40,252 bases of DNA from an uncultured Lachnospiraceae bacterium (GTDB lineage: Bacteria > Bacillota > Clostridia > Lachnospirales > Lachnospiraceae), in contig CACZBF010000019.1 of NCBI GenBank assembly GCA_902779355.1, positions 1-40,252 of the forward strand. Direction: 5' to 3'. This document shows positions 1 to 8,512 of this stretch, in pieces (the first letter of the stretch is position 1; the number at the start of each line of letters is the position of its first letter). The position numbers and the translations under genes were made by a program. Under the pieces are notes generated by a model. It was not told the origin of the DNA, ran no database searches, and worked only from the letters and a program-made list of their open reading frames with translations.

Positions 1-16
1 AAGGTTTAAAAACCAT

Positions 17-60
17 CAAAAAAAGAGAACTGATTACCTTATTCAGGTTCTCAGTTCTCT
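17..60 (-). terminator. Intrinsic terminator of tRNA-Pro
   Basis: Read on the minus strand, a 10-bp stem (AGAGAACTGA with TCAGTTCTCT) is followed at once by a run of seven U. It lies about 60 nt past the tRNA 3' end, with no gene between, so it most likely ends the tRNA transcript. Confidence 0.85.
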
Positions 61-120
61 ATTTCTTTTTGTTGTCATCTTATCTTAATGACATTGCCCA
101 TTGGGTGGTCCTTTTTGTCA

Positions 121-194
<74 letters not shown>

Positions 195-287
195 TCGTCG
201 GCATGGATTCGCTAACGCTCCATCATGCCTCCTCTTGACGAAATCAGAGATTTCGTCATATAACTATTCGGTTTCAAACACCAACGA
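195..287 (-). other. Leader between tRNA promoter and tRNA, with two hairpins
   Basis: This stretch is the likely 5' leader of the tRNA-Pro transcript and encodes no protein of useful size. It holds a perfect 8-bp hairpin (gacgaaat..atttcgtc, 237-257) and an imperfect palindrome built on ggcatgga..catcatgcc (198-228). A strong Shine-Dalgarno (gaggagg) precedes an ATG that opens only a four-codon frame, ATG ATG GAG CGT TAG. Whether that mini-ORF matters or the block is a dispersed repeat cannot be told here. Confidence 0.45.
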
Positions 288-316
288 ATTATATCACGCC
301 TCTATTTTCTTGTCTA
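288..316 (-). promoter_or_regulatory. Sigma-A promoter for tRNA-Pro
   Basis: On the minus strand TAGACA (311-316) and a perfect TATAAT (288-293) are separated by exactly 17 bp. It lies just after the stop of the upstream operon and about 95 bp before the tRNA. Confidence 0.75.
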
Positions 317-326
317 GTTATTTTTT

Positions 327-1025
327 TCAGTTTGATAGCTCCAGCAGATCTCTCACCAGTGCGGCGGCGAGTTCCGGCTTTTCGGAGGCATAGGCGATGC
401 CGATGATGGGGAGCGTGTCGTCGTAGAGACCGCTTTGCCCGATCAGGTCGCTGCTGTCCATCAGGATGCCGCGCGCATAGGTCGCGCCGGGGGCATCGTC
501 TTCGTCCTGCTCTGCGATGGAGGTAATGTCCGGATCTTTTTCCACCCAGATGATGCGGTCACCCAATGCTTCCATTTCCTCAGGAGACAGGTAATACTGC
601 ACCGGCACATAGGCGCCGAGGCTTGCCGTCTCCCGGAAGAGATCCTCCGGCATCATCACCACGTCCGCGCTCCCGGAGCCCATGATCGTCGTGATCGCCT
701 GCATTGCATAGATATCTGTCGTAGAGGTTCCCCCAAGGTACTGGAGGCTTGTATTGAGCAGCACCTCTTCTTTTTGCGGGTCGATCCCCTGTTCCTGTAA
801 AAAGTCCGTAAAAAGCGCATCCTTGACCTCTTCTTCGGCATACGGATCCGCATTGACCGCCAACACATAGAGGGCACTGTCCTTTTTATTCACCGCCGCC
901 CTGACGATCGTGATCACAACGATGATCGCAACGACGATCAGAATCGGCACCCATTTATAGTAATCCCAAAAATAGGTGAGTTTCTCTTTTCCTTTCAGGT
1001 CTCTTAACTTCGGTACATTCTCCAT
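327..1025 (-). CDS. Membrane-anchored extracytoplasmic protein of unknown function
   Basis: 232 aa. A short basic N-terminus (residues 1-25) is followed by one strong membrane segment (about 26-44, WVPILIVVAIIVVITIV), then a ~185-residue domain predicted outside the cell. It has no lipobox and no catalytic motif that I recognise. The body, with alternating alpha/beta character and several DVVMMPEDLF-like stretches, could be a substrate-binding-protein-like fold, but that is only an impression. It is the last gene of the GH1/YhgE/PBP operon, 11 bp after the penicillin-binding protein, so a cell-envelope role is likely by context. Start ATG at 1025. Confidence 0.8.
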   Translation of the reverse strand: MENVPKLRDLKGKEKLTYFWDYYKWVPILIVVAIIVVITIVRAAVNKKDSALYVLAVNADPYAEEEVKDALFTDFLQEQGIDPQKEEVLLNTSLQYLGGTSTTDIYAMQAITTIMGSGSADVVMMPEDLFRETASLGAYVPVQYYLSPEEMEALGDRIIWVEKDPDITSIAEQDEDDAPGATYARGILMDSSDLIGQSGLYDDTLPIIGIAYASEKPELAAALVRDLLELSN

Positions 1026-1036
1026 GTCCGCACTCC

Positions 1037-3178
1037 TTATACTCCGTTCATCATATTCAGGTAATCCTGGATCTGCCGCAATTGCTCCTCCCAGAGTCTC
1101 TGATGCTCTTCAGGGGTCAATTCCTCCAAAGGCTTTTGCTCCGGCAGCGTATCCTGTTCGTTTTCTTCAAACGGGTTTGTCATTTCTTCCGGTTCTTCCG
1201 GAACCACCTCAAGATAAGGCAGAAACTCCAACGGCTCTTTATCTGCGTGGATCTTCAGCATATAATCCTGCCAGATGTGTCCGGGATAGGAATTCCCGGA
1301 CAGTCCCGCGAACGAGCGTGGATAATCATACCCGACCCAGATTCCCGTCGTGTAATAACGGGTATAGCCGACAAACCAGCCGTCCTTGTTGTCGTTCGTC
1401 GTCCCGGTCTTGCCCGCGCATGGCATTTCTCCGAGGTCCAAACCTCTTCCGGTCCCCTCTGTGATGACGCTTGTCAGCATATCCGTCATCATCCGCGACG
1501 CGTTCTGTTTATAGACCCGCTCTCCTGCAGTATCGGATTCATACAAAATATTACCGTCGGCGTCCGTGATCCGTCGCACACAGGTCGGCGCGCGAAAGAT
1601 CCCGTCGTTTTCGATCGTCGCAAACCCTGATGTCATCTCAACCGGGGAAGCACCATAGGTGAAGCCGCCCAGCACCACTGCCGGCCGCAGGTCCTGGGTG
1701 GAAATATGGGTAAAATGGAGCTGGTCTAAATAGGATAACCCCACGGCCGGTGTCAACTCCAGAAACAGCTGGTTCGCCACCGTATTTTTCGAAAGCGACA
1801 CCGCCTGCCGCAGCGTCATTGCTCCTGCGTAACCACCACCGGAATTGGAAGGCCCGTCCTCTGTTTTTTCATCCACCACGATCGTATCCGGTGTATAACC
1901 GCGCTCCAGTGAAGGCGTATAGACGATCAACGGTTTGATCGAGCTGCCCGGCTGCCGGAAACTCTGATAGGCACGGTTTAAGGTATAGCCCGGCAATGAT
2001 TGGCTTCTCCCACCGACGATCGCAGAAACGAGGCCGGTATCGTTATTGATACAGACTCCGGCGCTCTGCAGCGCATAGACGCCTTCGTCATTCACTTCTT
2101 CAAACTCCGCCAGCCCCTGATCGATCGAATCCTGCAGCTCCTGCTGCATCTCAAGATTCAGAGAGGTATAGACCCGATAGCCCCCCGTATACAGTTCTTT
2201 TTGGCATATCGCATACATATCCCCGTATGCCTTATCATACTGTTCCCGGACAGCTGTTTCCATATCATATTTATACAGAAACGGAAATCCCTTCATCTCC
2301 ATCAACGCGCGGGTCGCGCAGTTATAGGCGTAGGTTTCCACATAGACATTTTTTGTGTTATATGCCTGGTTCAGCGTAATGGTCTCATCCAACGCCAGAT
2401 GATAGGTGGAGGTGGAAATGACCTGATCCTCATAGAGATTTTTCAGGATCCGATCACGCCGCGCCAATGTATTCTCCATATTTTTCAGGGGGTCATAAAG
2501 GCTGGGGCTGTTTGGGATCGCAAGGAGAAAGCAGATCTCCGAAAGAGACAGTTCCGAGGTCTTTTTTTGAAAATAACCGCGACTGGCTGCCTCAATCCCA
2601 TAATAGCCGTTCGCGAAATAGATGTTATTCAGATAGAATTCCAGGATCTGATCCTTACTGTATTTCTTCTCAAGTGCCTTTGCCAGGAAGATCTCTTCCA
2701 TCTTCCGCTGCCAGGTGCGGTCCATCGTCAGATAGATGTTTCGGGCGAGCTGCTGGGTAATGGTACTCCCACCCTGCGTCGGCTCACCGTTTTTCAGCAT
2801 TGCAAGCACTGCACGGGCAATGGCTTTGTTGTCCACACCCTTATGATCATAAAATTTCTTATCTTCAATGGAAATGATGGCGGCCTTGGCATCATACGGG
2901 ATCTGATCGGCCGTCAGATAATACGTATCCTTTTCTCCGGAAAGCGTCGAGATGACTGTCCCGTCCGACGCATACACGATAGAGGTCTCCGCAGTACGAA
3001 AATCCTCGGGAGTAGAACTCCGTGCGATCTGCTCCCCTGATTCTTTGAGTGCCCGGATCTCTCCCGCATATCCGCCAAACAGATAGTAAAGCACTCCTGC
3101 TACTACAAGGAGCAGGAGCACGAGCTGAATGCGGAAAAAAATCCAAAAGCCGCGATGGGGTTTTGGCTTTTTTTTCAT
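1037..3178 (-). CDS. Class A penicillin-binding protein (glycosyltransferase/transpeptidase)
   Basis: 713 aa. Builds peptidoglycan: it polymerises lipid II and cross-links stem peptides outside the membrane. A basic N-terminus and one membrane anchor (about 11-33) precede the GT51 domain, with EDKKFYDHKG (catalytic Glu105), GGSTITQQLARN (135-146) and the YLNNIYFANG motif near 181. The transpeptidase domain shows all three signatures: SSIK (Ser411 nucleophile, Lys414), SKN (462-464) and KTGTT (589-593). The C-terminus ends in a Glu/Pro-rich tail. The ATG overlaps the stop of the upstream YhgE gene by 4 bp (ATGA), so translation is probably coupled. Ortholog name (ponA/mrcA type) not assigned. 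Confidence 0.95.
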   Translation of the reverse strand: MKKKPKPHRGFWIFFRIQLVLLLLVVAGVLYYLFGGYAGEIRALKESGEQIARSSTPEDFRTAETSIVYASDGTVISTLSGEKDTYYLTADQIPYDAKAAIISIEDKKFYDHKGVDNKAIARAVLAMLKNGEPTQGGSTITQQLARNIYLTMDRTWQRKMEEIFLAKALEKKYSKDQILEFYLNNIYFANGYYGIEAASRGYFQKKTSELSLSEICFLLAIPNSPSLYDPLKNMENTLARRDRILKNLYEDQVISTSTYHLALDETITLNQAYNTKNVYVETYAYNCATRALMEMKGFPFLYKYDMETAVREQYDKAYGDMYAICQKELYTGGYRVYTSLNLEMQQELQDSIDQGLAEFEEVNDEGVYALQSAGVCINNDTGLVSAIVGGRSQSLPGYTLNRAYQSFRQPGSSIKPLIVYTPSLERGYTPDTIVVDEKTEDGPSNSGGGYAGAMTLRQAVSLSKNTVANQLFLELTPAVGLSYLDQLHFTHISTQDLRPAVVLGGFTYGASPVEMTSGFATIENDGIFRAPTCVRRITDADGNILYESDTAGERVYKQNASRMMTDMLTSVITEGTGRGLDLGEMPCAGKTGTTNDNKDGWFVGYTRYYTTGIWVGYDYPRSFAGLSGNSYPGHIWQDYMLKIHADKEPLEFLPYLEVVPEEPEEMTNPFEENEQDTLPEQKPLEELTPEEHQRLWEEQLRQIQDYLNMMNGV

Positions 3179-5340
3179 AGCATGATCCCTGTTTTTGCCT
3201 TGCTCTCCTCAATCTTCTCATTCAGCCGCCGACAGGGGATCGCAAGCACCAGACCGATCAGAAGCGATACTCCCGCAAATACCGAAAGCCAGAGAAGCGA
3301 GATCCAATAATCCATACCGTACATCCCGGCCACACATTCTTTCATCGCTTTGAGTCCGTGGGTAAACGGCAGGAAAATATACAGTTTCTGATAAACCTCC
3401 GGCAGCACTTCGATCGGAAACGTTCCACCGGCACCCGCTACCTGCAGCACCATGATCACGACTGCGATCGCCTCTCCCACGTTTCCGAAAGCCACCGTAA
3501 GGGAATACATCATGAGGGTAAACACAAAACTGATAAACGAGCAGGCAAACCAGAACAGGAAAGGTGATTTACACTGGATGCCGATAAAGAAGAAATCACC
3601 CAAAACGATCAAGAGCGTCTGCAGCTGTCCGACAATGTAAAACATCAGATACCGTCCGAAATAAGCCTGATAATGCTTCACATTTTTCAGTTTCTCATCC
3701 GGTTCCACTTTCACATGCATGATAGCAACCAGGATCAGCGCCCCTACCCAGATCGCAAGGATCGTATAGAACGGCGCCATGGCGGAACCGTAATTCTCGA
3801 TGGGATAGACCTCTACGGTTTCAATGGAAACCGGTGAGGAGATAAAGGAACCGATCAGATTCGGATCCGTCCGCAGCATATCCATGATTTCCTGATACTG
3901 TTCGTCTGTGGAGAGAGAAAGGATGTGTTTGATATACTCATCCAGCTTGTTTTTCATGTCGACAGCCATATTACGGGAATCCTGCAGACTTCCGTTGCCG
4001 TCCTCCATGGTATCCTTGTACTGCTGCAGCACAACCGCCACATCGGAAAAATTACCGTCGATAGAATTCAGTACATCGGCTGCCCCGATCATGGAAACAC
4101 GCATGTCATCCATCATGGTATCGATCCGCGGCTGCACATTATAGGTGTAATCATCCCGCAGCGCTTTCACAGCAGCTCTGCAGTTGTCGATCTCTCCCTG
4201 AATCTTTATGGAAAGATTCACAATATCCTGCTCGGTCTTCGCTCCGGTGGTTGCAATGGCTTTCAGATCCGACGTCAGGGTTGCAAAGGTGTTCTCCACA
4301 TAATTGTATTCATCCGTGATCCGCTTTTTGACATCATCGCTGACCACACCGCCAAGGGAAGAAAGCGTCGAATTAATATCAATGGAATGCTGCAGTCCTT
4401 CGGCGATGGTCGCATACTGTGCAATGGTCTCCGGCCCCTGAATGCCGCTTTTGATCATGGACAGATGTGAGGAGACGGCTCCCGAAAGGCTGGTAAGCGA
4501 CTGATCAATCGTATCCATACTGACCGTGAGGAGCCGTGCCGCTGCTCTGGCACTTCCATCCGCGGCGATCAGCGCTCCTTCCAGGGTGTTGACCGTGGAC
4601 TGCCCGTTATCCACAACGGAATCCAGATTCGGCAGCATCACCTGCGTCGTATTCAACAGACTGCTTGCAGAGTTGATGATATTGATAAAGGAGTCCAGCA
4701 TCGTGATATAAATGGAAAGTTCGCGGTTTAATTCATTCAGCTGCTCCAGAAGAGCGTCCAGCAGGGAAACCCCCGTCTGCTCCTCTGATGCGGACATGAC
4801 ATTGCCGAACTCCACCATGGACTCCGTCAGCGTACTCACAAATGTGGCGTTCACCTGCTCTTTTACCGCCTGCTGTGCTTTTGCGGTTATCTTCGGCGCA
4901 ATGGCATTTTTCTTTTCGTTTTCGTAATAATCAATTTCTCCGTGCGTGACGTCGCCGTTCAAAAAGCCCATCATGTCTTTTGTAAACGTCTCGGGAATGA
5001 TCAACGCCGCATAGTATTCCCCGTCGTTCACGCCCGCGAGCGCTTCTTCCGTCGTGTCCGTAAACACCCACCCGATGGTCGTGTTTGCCTTCAATCCTTC
5101 CACCACGCTGTCGCCGATATTGACTTTCACACTCTCGATCTCTGCGCCCATATCATCCGAGCAGACCGCGATCTGCATCCTGGAGGTCGCATCCGGTCCG
5201 TACGGATCCCAGTTGGACAGAATGTTGAACCACGCATAAAGGGAGGGCAGCACGGAAAGACCCATGATAAACACAAGAGCCACCACGTTGGAACTGATTC
5301 TTTTTACGTCCAGAAGAAAAATCTTAAGAATGTTTTTCAT
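3175..5340 (-). CDS. YhgE/Pip-family ABC-2-like membrane protein (first of two)
   Basis: 721 aa. Belongs to the YhgE/Pip (phage infection protein) family. The N-terminal membrane segment carries the family's LPSLYAWFN stretch, next to NWDPYG. Then comes a large extracytoplasmic region of ~480 residues, mostly helical, and a C-terminal ABC-2-type bundle of five or six membrane helices (about 530-710). Relatives include Lactococcus Pip, used by some phages for entry, and the membrane proteins of type VII secretion loci; the physiological substrate is generally unknown. Its start overlaps the preceding gene by 17 bp and its stop overlaps the PBP start by 4 bp, so it is firmly in the operon. Confidence 0.9.
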   Translation of the reverse strand: MKNILKIFLLDVKRISSNVVALVFIMGLSVLPSLYAWFNILSNWDPYGPDATSRMQIAVCSDDMGAEIESVKVNIGDSVVEGLKANTTIGWVFTDTTEEALAGVNDGEYYAALIIPETFTKDMMGFLNGDVTHGEIDYYENEKKNAIAPKITAKAQQAVKEQVNATFVSTLTESMVEFGNVMSASEEQTGVSLLDALLEQLNELNRELSIYITMLDSFINIINSASSLLNTTQVMLPNLDSVVDNGQSTVNTLEGALIAADGSARAAARLLTVSMDTIDQSLTSLSGAVSSHLSMIKSGIQGPETIAQYATIAEGLQHSIDINSTLSSLGGVVSDDVKKRITDEYNYVENTFATLTSDLKAIATTGAKTEQDIVNLSIKIQGEIDNCRAAVKALRDDYTYNVQPRIDTMMDDMRVSMIGAADVLNSIDGNFSDVAVVLQQYKDTMEDGNGSLQDSRNMAVDMKNKLDEYIKHILSLSTDEQYQEIMDMLRTDPNLIGSFISSPVSIETVEVYPIENYGSAMAPFYTILAIWVGALILVAIMHVKVEPDEKLKNVKHYQAYFGRYLMFYIVGQLQTLLIVLGDFFFIGIQCKSPFLFWFACSFISFVFTLMMYSLTVAFGNVGEAIAVVIMVLQVAGAGGTFPIEVLPEVYQKLYIFLPFTHGLKAMKECVAGMYGMDYWISLLWLSVFAGVSLLIGLVLAIPCRRLNEKIEESKAKTGIML

Positions 5341-5995
5341 CGGTTTCTTCCTCTATCGTTTCGGACTGCTCTGCTTCTTCTTCTGTTTTTTCGGACAGAT
5401 CCTCCGGCAATTCTGCTTCTTCTTCTTCTATTTTCTCAAACAGATCTTCCGGCAATCCTGCTTCTTCTTCTATTTTCTCAGACAAATCTTCCGGCAATTC
5501 TGCTTCTTCTTCTATTTTCTCGGACAGTTCTTCCGGCAGTTCCGGCTCTTCCACGTCAGGCATAATCTTGTCTAAGTCCAGTACCTCTTCTGCCTCCTCG
5601 CCGGCACTGCGCATCAGAAAATGTTCTGCCTTGTCCTTTACACTCCTTAAGGTCTCCTCCACATTTTCCATATGCTCTCCGATCAAGGCCTTGACTTCTA
5701 CTTCCTCTTCACCGCGGAATTGCGCCAGCTTCTGCTGCAGTTTATGGTCAGCATACTCCACGAGGATCAGATAGACCGCAATCCCGTAAAGCGAGATAAT
5801 CCAGAGCATTAAAAAGAGCGGTTTACTGCTGTCCGTCAAAAACATCAGGATCAGAAAGGCAATGGGTACAAAGACCAGGCACGTAATCCCCACGCGGATC
5901 CTGTGCTTGTTCCGAAGATGCGCCCTGTTCTCATAATCCATTAAGGCGCGATACATTTTTTCATATTGTTTCTCTTTATCCATATTCTTATCCAT
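5324..5995 (-). CDS. Small two-helix membrane protein with acidic tandem repeats
   Basis: 223 aa. Residues 1-34 are charged. Two membrane helices follow (about 36-54 and 60-80), then a cytoplasmic helical region (80-145), then four imperfect repeats of 14-15 residues with core ELPEDLSEKIEEE (about 151-208). No enzymatic motif is seen. It sits between the two YhgE/Pip genes, 9 bp after one and overlapping the next by 17 bp, so it may be a partner or scaffold for them. A second in-frame ATG at codon 5 could also serve as start. I do not recognise a named family. Confidence 0.8.
   Translation of the reverse strand: MDKNMDKEKQYEKMYRALMDYENRAHLRNKHRIRVGITCLVFVPIAFLILMFLTDSSKPLFLMLWIISLYGIAVYLILVEYADHKLQQKLAQFRGEEEVEVKALIGEHMENVEETLRSVKDKAEHFLMRSAGEEAEEVLDLDKIMPDVEEPELPEELSEKIEEEAELPEDLSEKIEEEAGLPEDLFEKIEEEEAELPEDLSEKTEEEAEQSETIEEETDEKHS
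5372..5545 (-). repeat. In-frame tandem repeat (four units of 42-45 bp)
   Basis: Four imperfect units, each coding for 14 or 15 residues of the ELPEDLSEKIEEE type, lie head to tail inside the acidic membrane protein gene. All keep the frame, so copy number could change without breaking the gene. Confidence 0.8.
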
Positions 5996-6004
5996 CAGCG
6001 ATAT

Positions 6005-8512
6005 TTACAGGATCTTGGTATCTTCCATCCGTTCTTCGATGAAACGGTTCAAGCCCATCAGAGGGATCCGCACCACAAGTCCAATGAAAAGCCCTACCCC
6101 GGCAAAAATCAAAAGCTCCCACAAGCATTCTCCGTAGGTGTTCTCATACAACCCGCCGATACACTCCCGCATGGCGTTGATCGCGTAGGGGAAGGGGAAG
6201 AAAATATAAACCCGCCGGTAAAAATCAGGCAGCAGCTCGATCGGGAACGTACCGGAGGATCCGGCGATCTGAATCACGACCATGACCACAACCAGCGCTT
6301 TTCCGACGTCTCCGAAAGAGATCGCCAGAGAGTAGATCAAAACCGAGAATACAAAGGCCGTCACCGAGGAAGCGAACCAGAACATCCCGGGATGCAGACA
6401 TTGCACCTTGAAGAATAACAGATCCCCGAGTACGATGATGAGGGTCTGAATCTGACTGAGTACGAAAAAGATCAGGTAACGTCCGAGGAACAGCTGCGCC
6501 GGCGTCGGGTGATTAAGTCCCTTGGGATCTGCGTGCACCTTGAAAAGCGCGGTCAAAAAGATCGTCCCGACCCAGATTGCAAGCGTCGTGTAAAAGGGTG
6601 TGACTGCCGATCCGTAATTGGATACCGGATAAATCTCGTTCGTCTTCACAACCACGGGCTCCGAGAAGAAACTGCCGTAAGTGGAAGGATCTCCCCCCAG
6701 CATATTCACTAGCTCCTGCGCACGTTCGTCTTCGGATACCGCATCCAGACGATCTGTGATCTCCGTCAGTCTCTCGCTGACCTCGCGGATCACCTCAGAG
6801 GTCTGGATGAGACTCTCATCCGTACTGTCCACGGTATCAAGAATCCCGTCAAAGACTTTATCCATATCGCCAAGCGCCTGATCCAGCGTCGTCAGCGTGG
6901 AATTCACATTGTCCATGACCTGCCGCATGCTGTCCATGAGGACGTTCATCTGCGGCACCAGCGAGGTGACATACAGATTCCGGACATTCTCCACGGACTG
7001 ATAGCAGGTCGTCAGCGCATTTTTCGCCAGTGCGGACGCCTCATTGGCGGCGGTCGCTGCGGCATTCTGAGGAAGGCTGTCCACCAGGGTCTTTCGCATG
7101 GAGCTTAAAATGTCCAGCATCCTGTTTGCCGTGGAAACAGCATTGTTGATCGTGCTGGGATCCGTGGAGTAGAGGGCTGCGTCGACGGCGGCTTTTGCAG
7201 TGAGGAGATCGGCGCGTTCGACCTCCAAGGTTCTCACTTGTCCTTCTTTTGTGGTTTTTTCTGTAACCAGACCGGCTCTTTCGTTTTCTAAATTGGTCTT
7301 TTCTTCTTCTAACTCTTGAATGCGCGGGTCTGGTGGAGTCAAGTGTGATAATTCATCATCAATCTCCGCTATTCTCGAATCTATCTGGGGTATCCTCGCG
7401 TCTATCTCCTGAATTCGCTGCTTTCTACTGTTAATCTCCGCCTGGTTTGTATCCAGCTTCTCCTGATACTCCTGGCTCAGCTTTTCCAGCTCCGCCCGAT
7501 TTCCGCCCGTGGCATCCTTTGCCTTTGCGCCGGCTGCTTCATTCAGGGATTTTAACAGCGTATCTACATGGTTGATCGCCGCATCGGTATCCGTCCGCAG
7601 GGCGTTGACCTGCGCATCCAGCGTGGCTGCGTCCTGAGCAACCCCGGATTGGTCGATGTCCGCCGACATATTGTTGATGGAGCCCTCGATCGCGGTCATC
7701 GTATTCTGTACATTTTGGCTGAACACGACAAGAGAAGTGTTCGTCGCGTTCATGTCCTGGTTGGCTTTCGCTATGTATGCGTTTTCCGTCTCCAGCTTTT
7801 TCCTGGTGCCGTCCATGGATCCGGTGGCTTCGGACACCGTTCTTTCCAGAGCATCGTTGCTTCTCACGAAAGCATCCACCATGACCTGATATTCCTGCAG
7901 ATTCCGGTTGATTTCCTTCAGGTTGTTCTCAAATCTTTCAAATGCCGAATCACTCTCCATGTTCCTTGATACGTCATTTGTTTTCTCAAATACGCGGTTC
8001 GTCACGACATCGATAAACTGCTGGTTGATGTTTTTACGCAAGGTATCCACGGCCGTGTCCGTGATCTTCGTGCCCACCGCGTTTTTCTTTTCATTTTCGT
8101 AGTAAGTGATCTTGGGATTTTTGAAGTTGTCCGACAATGCCGTGTACATGCTTTCGGAGAAATCCGGCTCGATCACGATGGCCGCGTAGTATTTGCCGCT
8201 GTTGACGCCATCCACGGCTTCCTTCTTCGTATCCAGAAAGACCCAGCCGATGGAAGTGGCTTCTTTCAGACCTTCCTCAATCTCATCGCCCATGTTCACC
8301 GTTTCCGTCGCGCTGACCTGATATCCCCGGTCTTCCGACGCCACGGCAATCTGGATGTTTCCCGTGTTGGCGTAAGGATCCCAGTTGGCATAGATATTGA
8401 ACCACGCATAAAGCGCCGGCAATGCACAAAGACCGATCGCGATCACCAGCGGGAAAAAGTGGCTGCAGATGTTTTTGACATCCGTTTTAAAAATCGTCAG
8501 TATGTTTCTCAA
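6005..8512 (-). CDS. YhgE/Pip-family ABC-2-like membrane protein (second, with long coiled coil)
   Basis: 835 aa. Same architecture as its neighbour: an N-terminal helix with LPALYAWFN and NWDPYAN, a large external helical region, and a C-terminal ABC-2 bundle (about 640-825) with the conserved GSSGTFPIELLP stretch. It is about 115 residues longer. Much of the difference is a strongly predicted coiled coil at about 355-440 (repeats of the I..ID.RI type and E/K heptads). The start is TTG at 8512, overlapping the GH1 stop as TTGA. That is a rare start codon, but the N-terminal sequence lines up with the paralog and no better start exists. It is probably translated by coupling from the GH1 gene. 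Confidence 0.9.
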   Translation of the reverse strand: MRNILTIFKTDVKNICSHFFPLVIAIGLCALPALYAWFNIYANWDPYANTGNIQIAVASEDRGYQVSATETVNMGDEIEEGLKEATSIGWVFLDTKKEAVDGVNSGKYYAAIVIEPDFSESMYTALSDNFKNPKITYYENEKKNAVGTKITDTAVDTLRKNINQQFIDVVTNRVFEKTNDVSRNMESDSAFERFENNLKEINRNLQEYQVMVDAFVRSNDALERTVSEATGSMDGTRKKLETENAYIAKANQDMNATNTSLVVFSQNVQNTMTAIEGSINNMSADIDQSGVAQDAATLDAQVNALRTDTDAAINHVDTLLKSLNEAAGAKAKDATGGNRAELEKLSQEYQEKLDTNQAEINSRKQRIQEIDARIPQIDSRIAEIDDELSHLTPPDPRIQELEEEKTNLENERAGLVTEKTTKEGQVRTLEVERADLLTAKAAVDAALYSTDPSTINNAVSTANRMLDILSSMRKTLVDSLPQNAAATAANEASALAKNALTTCYQSVENVRNLYVTSLVPQMNVLMDSMRQVMDNVNSTLTTLDQALGDMDKVFDGILDTVDSTDESLIQTSEVIREVSERLTEITDRLDAVSEDERAQELVNMLGGDPSTYGSFFSEPVVVKTNEIYPVSNYGSAVTPFYTTLAIWVGTIFLTALFKVHADPKGLNHPTPAQLFLGRYLIFFVLSQIQTLIIVLGDLLFFKVQCLHPGMFWFASSVTAFVFSVLIYSLAISFGDVGKALVVVMVVIQIAGSSGTFPIELLPDFYRRVYIFFPFPYAINAMRECIGGLYENTYGECLWELLIFAGVGLFIGLVVRIPLMGLNRFIEERMEDTKIL

